Positions 60,718 to 64,000 of a DNA stretch of 64,000 nucleotides are shown one piece after another. Location of the stretch: positions 248,001 to 312,000 of the forward strand of contig NZ_CP065521.1 in the NCBI RefSeq assembly GCF_018986735.1, given 5' to 3'. The position numbers and the translations under genes were made by a program. Each line of letters starts with the position of its first letter. The stretch's first letter is position 1. A model generated the notes under the pieces. The model had not been told where the DNA came from. It worked only from the letters and a program-made list of their open reading frames with translations, and searched no databases. Source of the stretch: Schaalia sp. 19OD2882 (lineage in GTDB: Bacteria; Actinomycetota; Actinomycetes; Actinomycetales; Actinomycetaceae).

Positions 60718-61617
60718 ATGGACCGCACCCGGCGACCGGCTCCGCGCCATGCGCGGATCCCGGAATCCCCCGAACAGGTGCCAGCCGGGTCGGACTCCCG
60801 TCCTTCCCCTCGCCATCGTGCACACGAAGCTGCGGAGCCGACCTCCGCGATCGAGTCCGCCCCGCAGGCCCGCGCGCCGGAGCCCACCGGCGATGCAGAG
60901 GTCGCCGAACCCACTGAAGGCACCCAGGAAGCGGCCGCCCCCGAGGAGTCCTCGTTGACCAAGGCGGCGCTGCTGTACAAGCGTTTCGGCAAGGTCGCCA
61001 CCGCCCGCAATGCGCTGGCACTGCTGGCCGCACTCGTCGTCGCCTGGACGTGGGTGACGGGCGGCATGGACTCCGTCCTGGCCAAGGCGGCCGATCGCAC
61101 GCCCGTGGTCGACGCCGGCCAGTCAGTGACAGCCACCCCCTTCAAGGTCGAGGTCACGCAGATGTTCTGGAGTGATGACGCTGCGCCCCTGGAGGATTCC
61201 TCGCTGCGCGACACCCTGTACCTGGTCGCAAAGGCCCGCATCGACACCACCGCCCACATGCCGCTTCCCACGGTCCAGTTGTCGGATTCGATGACCGTGC
61301 GCATCCTCGGCCAGGACTTGGCGCCCCAGTCGCCCTTCTTCTCGAATATCGCGACGAAGGACGGGTCCTTCGGTGGCCCGACGGTGTACAGGGCGGTTGA
61401 CCACGGAGCCGTGAAGAACTTCCAACCGGCGATGCCCCAGGACTACTGGTTGGTGTGGTCGCTGCCCGTGTCGACCCCGCGGGCCACGGAGCTGCGCATC
61501 GAATACCACGCTCTGACCTACCGGGAGTCCAGTCTGGACGGCTCCTGGATCTGGGCCGATCGCAGACCGGTTGCCCTGCAGGACGTACAGGTGGCCGCCG
61601 ACGGAAGGGTGGAGTGA
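60718..61617 (+). CDS. Hypothetical single-pass envelope protein (1 of 3)
   Basis: This 299-residue protein has a cytoplasmic Pro/Ala/Glu-rich N-terminus (about 1-85), one transmembrane helix (NALALLAALVVAWTWVTGG, about 98-118), and an extracytoplasmic domain with a beta-rich look: VDAGQSVTATPFKVEVTQMF, TLYLVAKARIDTT, YWLVWSLPV. It resembles DUF4352-like telokin/immunoglobulin-fold domains, but that is only an impression. Start ATG 60718 is favoured by GGAAGAGG at 60702-60709; GTG 60709 lies inside that site. Followed after one base by the next gene. Confidence 0.72.
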   Translation: MDRTRRPAPRHARIPESPEQVPAGSDSRPSPRHRAHEAAEPTSAIESAPQARAPEPTGDAEVAEPTEGTQEAAAPEESSLTKAALLYKRFGKVATARNALALLAALVVAWTWVTGGMDSVLAKAADRTPVVDAGQSVTATPFKVEVTQMFWSDDAAPLEDSSLRDTLYLVAKARIDTTAHMPLPTVQLSDSMTVRILGQDLAPQSPFFSNIATKDGSFGGPTVYRAVDHGAVKNFQPAMPQDYWLVWSLPVSTPRATELRIEYHALTYRESSLDGSWIWADRRPVALQDVQVAADGRVE

Positions 61618-61618
61618 G

Positions 61619-62203
61619 GTGAATTGGAGAAGCCCGGCTGGCGCGCTGCTGTCGGTCCTTGTCGTGGCCGCCCTGGCCTTCGGCTCATGGCTCGAGACCG
61701 TCCTGCCCTCCACCGACGACATCCTCGACAAGCCCTTCGAACACCACGCACGCATCGACGACCAGGTGGAGATGCGCGAGGTGAAATTGCGCGTGCGATC
61801 CGTGCGTGCGGCCTCATCCGTCGTCTCCGAGGACGATGACCGGTACCGCACGACGGGTGTGTTCCTGGTGGCGGATGTGGTCTTCATGTCCACCAGGGAC
61901 CCGGTGAGGCTCTCGAACATGCAGGTGCGAACGACATCAGGTCGGCTCTACGCGGAATCGGTGACACGCAACTCCTGTGGCCCGTCCCAGACCGGCGTCC
62001 CGGTGCGCTGCGTCGTCGCATTCGAGATCCCCGAGCGGGACCTTGCCGGGGCCAAACTCTTGATCCCCACTCCGCGTGGGGACATCACGGGGGGCGACGA
62101 TCTTGCCGTCATCGACTTGGGCATCGTGGACGGCTCCGCCCTGCTCGACCGGGAACAGTCCGGTGTGAAACTCACTGACGCCACCTACTGGGAGGACCAA
62201 TGA
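61619..62203 (+). CDS. Hypothetical exported or anchored protein (2 of 3)
   Basis: The 194-residue protein has an N-terminal anchor helix (AGALLSVLVVAALAFGSWLE), then a beta-rich extracytoplasmic domain with VEMREVKLRVRSVRAASSVV, TGVFLVADVVFMSTRDP and a Cys pair in NSCGPSQTGVPVRCVVAFEI that may form a disulfide. GTG 61619 follows GGAGTGAG within the end of the preceding gene; the stop overlaps the next start by 4 bp. The domain looks related to its upstream neighbour's, suggesting a complex of paralogous envelope proteins. Function unknown. Confidence 0.72.
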   Translation: MNWRSPAGALLSVLVVAALAFGSWLETVLPSTDDILDKPFEHHARIDDQVEMREVKLRVRSVRAASSVVSEDDDRYRTTGVFLVADVVFMSTRDPVRLSNMQVRTTSGRLYAESVTRNSCGPSQTGVPVRCVVAFEIPERDLAGAKLLIPTPRGDITGGDDLAVIDLGIVDGSALLDREQSGVKLTDATYWEDQ

Positions 62204-62835
62204 TGTCCTGGCTCAGGCTCAATGCGTGGGGGCTGGCGCTGCTGATTCCCGCAATCGCGCTGGCGGCAGCAGCGAATTCCTACCGCTACGTGGTCCTGTA
62301 CCGTCCCTGGTTCGAACAGCGCGAAATCGTCCAGTCCGGATCACTGACATTGGCCTCCGACGATCAGGCCTCCGGCGCCACCGGGCAGGTTGCCGCCTTC
62401 ACTCCCGTCCTGGTGGAGAAGGTTGCGGAGCAGCCCGAAGAGGGGCCATTCTCGGGCCCGCGCCGTACCATCGAGGGCGTGCAGTTGTGGCATGTCGCCG
62501 TCGAAGCCTCTGCGCCGACGGACATGGACCTTGCCGGGTGCGAGCTGAGCCTTCGTGACGCGCAAGGACGGACCTTCGACGAGGGACTGGCCACCTTCGC
62601 CGCCAAGAGCAGAATTCTGGGCCGCCCGGATGGGAAGTGCGCACCTGCGGGCAAGGCGGGACCCGGCGTCAACGTCGACGGAACTCCCATGCCGATGTCG
62701 AGCGGCGACGAGCGTCCGCAGAAGTGGACCAAGGACCTCTACGTGGCCGTCCCCGAAGCGCTCACACCGACTCATCTGGTCGTGAAGTGGCAGTTCAGAC
62801 CGCAGACCCACGTGGTTGAACTGCCTTCCCACTGA
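62200..62835 (+). CDS. Hypothetical membrane-anchored protein (3 of 3)
   Basis: The 211-residue protein has one N-terminal helix (LNAWGLALLIPAIALAAAAN) and an extracytoplasmic domain with FTPVLVEKVAEQPEEGPFSG and IEGVQLWHVAVEASAPTDMD, two cysteines (CELSL, GKCAP), and a Gly/Pro-rich end. Two adjacent ATGs (62200 and 62203) are equally possible; GGAGG at 62190-62194 serves both. Together with the two preceding genes it forms a tightly coupled envelope operon downstream of purA. Not recognised. Confidence 0.72.
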   Translation: MMSWLRLNAWGLALLIPAIALAAAANSYRYVVLYRPWFEQREIVQSGSLTLASDDQASGATGQVAAFTPVLVEKVAEQPEEGPFSGPRRTIEGVQLWHVAVEASAPTDMDLAGCELSLRDAQGRTFDEGLATFAAKSRILGRPDGKCAPAGKAGPGVNVDGTPMPMSSGDERPQKWTKDLYVAVPEALTPTHLVVKWQFRPQTHVVELPSH

Positions 62836-62900
62836 ACAGTCGACGAAGTGGGCAGTCGACAAGCGGACGAGTCGTACCGGGACCCGGGAAGAGGAGAAGA

Positions 62901-63998
62901 TCACCGCATGGCGGGCGCAGGAGCTGCGGGGTCCACAGGATCGATGCCTTCGTCGGCCAATGCGTCGGCCTTCGCCTTCTGCGCCGCTTCGGCCTTGGCC
63001 TCCTCGGCGGCGGCCCTGGTGCTGCGGATCACGACATCCACCGTGGCAGCCAACAGCACCACCATGACGAGGTTGTAGACGGCTTGGGCCAGGATGTCGA
63101 TGAGAGGGGAGAAGGTCGCCCAGAATGCGATCGGGTGCGGACCCAGCGCCAGTCGAATGACCTCGACAACCAGCAGGCGCAACTTCGCCGCACCTGCGAT
63201 GGTCAGACACAGGAACACCATTGGAAGGAAACCTGCCACCGCCACACGACTGATCGCCTTGAGAGTGGAGAGGACCGGGCTGACCACCGGTTCGATGACC
63301 TGCGCGAAGCCGCGCCTGATGGGGTTCGGGATCCGGTTGATGCGGGCGTTGACGGCTTCGGGGGGCACCAGCAGATCCTGCGGGTCCGGCAGGGAGGCCC
63401 CGTAGACGGTGGCGCCGACGGCCAACCAGGACACGGGCACCACCACCAGGGCGCCCATTGCTTTGAGGACCCCCGCTGGGCCGCCGATGACCATGTTGAC
63501 GGCCTCTCCGACAGGGCCGAAGTAGACCATCGCCGCATCGTGGAGGGCCACGAGGTCGGACACGGCTGCGCGTTCCAGGATCCAGTCGGTCACCGCGTCG
63601 ACGTTCGAGGCGAAGGTCCAGGCCAGGGTCGTCAGCCACAGGGCTTCGAGGTATCCGCGCGCGCCACGCAGAAGTGTGGTCGGGCGCTTCTCCAGGACGG
63701 CGTCCAAGACTTTGCGGGTGATCAGTGCGGCCACGGCCAGGACGAGCAGGGCGGTTTCGTTCCCGAAGTTCGCGCGGCCGACGAAGTTGGCGTCCAGGCC
63801 CTTGGTCAGCCACTCCTCCGAGGTCACGTCCGCCAAGTAGGTGCGCACATCGGCGCGCAGGATCCCCTGGGAGGCGTAGATCGCCAAGAAGGGGACCAGG
63901 ACCTGGATCGCGATCGAGAAGTCGTCACGGAAGCGCGCCGTGCCTTCCTCGCCCAAGGTGGGCAGTGAAGGTGCCACGGTTCGCAGCATGAACACCAG
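62901..63998 (-). CDS. Polytopic membrane protein, N-terminus outside window
   Basis: At least 365 residues are visible; the frame stays open to the window edge, so the true start may lie beyond. Six or seven hydrophobic helices are spread along it (e.g. FSIAIQVLVPFLAIYASQGI, TALLVLAVAALITRKVLDAV, LIDILAQAVYNLVMVVLLAA), with long intervening loops and a C-terminal coiled Ala/Glu/Lys segment (TRAAAEEAKAEAAQKAKADA). No known motif. It is convergent with the three-gene envelope operon; the 65-bp gap contains two CAGTCGAC copies. Confidence 0.65.
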   Translation of the reverse strand: MVFMLRTVAPSLPTLGEEGTARFRDDFSIAIQVLVPFLAIYASQGILRADVRTYLADVTSEEWLTKGLDANFVGRANFGNETALLVLAVAALITRKVLDAVLEKRPTTLLRGARGYLEALWLTTLAWTFASNVDAVTDWILERAAVSDLVALHDAAMVYFGPVGEAVNMVIGGPAGVLKAMGALVVVPVSWLAVGATVYGASLPDPQDLLVPPEAVNARINRIPNPIRRGFAQVIEPVVSPVLSTLKAISRVAVAGFLPMVFLCLTIAGAAKLRLLVVEVIRLALGPHPIAFWATFSPLIDILAQAVYNLVMVVLLAATVDVVIRSTRAAAEEAKAEAAQKAKADALADEGIDPVDPAAPAPAMR

Positions 63999-64000
63999 GG

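Overview
The window is high-GC DNA (about two thirds G+C by eye), almost fully coding, from an actinobacterium. CarD, Lsr2, the DUF3073 protein beside purF-purM, an EtfD-like iron-sulfur reductase, the order carD-ispD-...-ispF-...-cysS-...-rlmB, and many likely leaderless starts all point that way. A host-associated member of the Actinomycetaceae (Actinomyces/Schaalia-like) fits best, but the genus is inferred, not proven. No CRISPR array, insertion sequence, rRNA or origin was seen.

Layout. 1-5.7 kb: a MacB-type ABC efflux pair, then an ABC-2 exporter (permease plus fused double ATPase) divergent from a TetR regulator across a strong palindrome. 5.7-9.8 kb: mutY, three consecutive TM2-domain genes separated by hairpin terminators, and dcd. 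9.8-14.7 kb: two hypothetical genes and the EtfD-like reductase. 14.8-19.1 kb: purF, purM, DUF3073, DUF3618 and a holin-like protein. 19.2-24.7 kb: a degenerate ABC ATPase-like protein and a divergent SPFH / zinc-ribbon / TPM set resembling Bacillus ydjI-ydjG-ydjH. 24.8-31.3 kb: superoxide dismutase, a ClbS-like protein, DUF808, the threonine-to-glycine pair tdh-kbl, an excalibur lipoprotein, and a stretch of decayed coding DNA. 31.4-40.2 kb: a methyltransferase, topA, tmk-holB, a secreted peptidase-like hydrolase and tRNA-Thr(CGU). 40.5-44.1 kb: a ferrochelatase of proteobacterial type and an LLM / FMN reductase / MarR operon. 44.4-55.5 kb: lsr2, gpmA, carD, ispD, an MFS carrier, ispF, thrC, cysS, an XRE-ImmA gene with a frameshifted PIN partner, and rlmB. 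55.6-58.5 kb: a second SPFH locus with a truncated SPFH fragment, a zinc-ribbon protein, a membrane SPFH protein and a ribbon-helix-helix regulator. 58.6-64 kb: a hypothetical gene, purA, three exported or membrane proteins, and a membrane protein cut by the window end.

The most unusual signal is not a gene. A 10-mer, CGCCCTCGTC (reverse complement GACGAGGGCG), occurs at least 26 times exactly, on both strands, with ten copies in the small intergenic fraction; one inverted pair forms a terminator stem. A second intergenic element carrying paired CGAATCTCGCG boxes exactly 21 bp apart occurs twice. At least eleven genes have a -10-like hexamer 6-7 nt before the start codon and no ribosome binding site, which implies leaderless mRNAs. 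All calls were made by reading the sequence and given translations; no database search was run.
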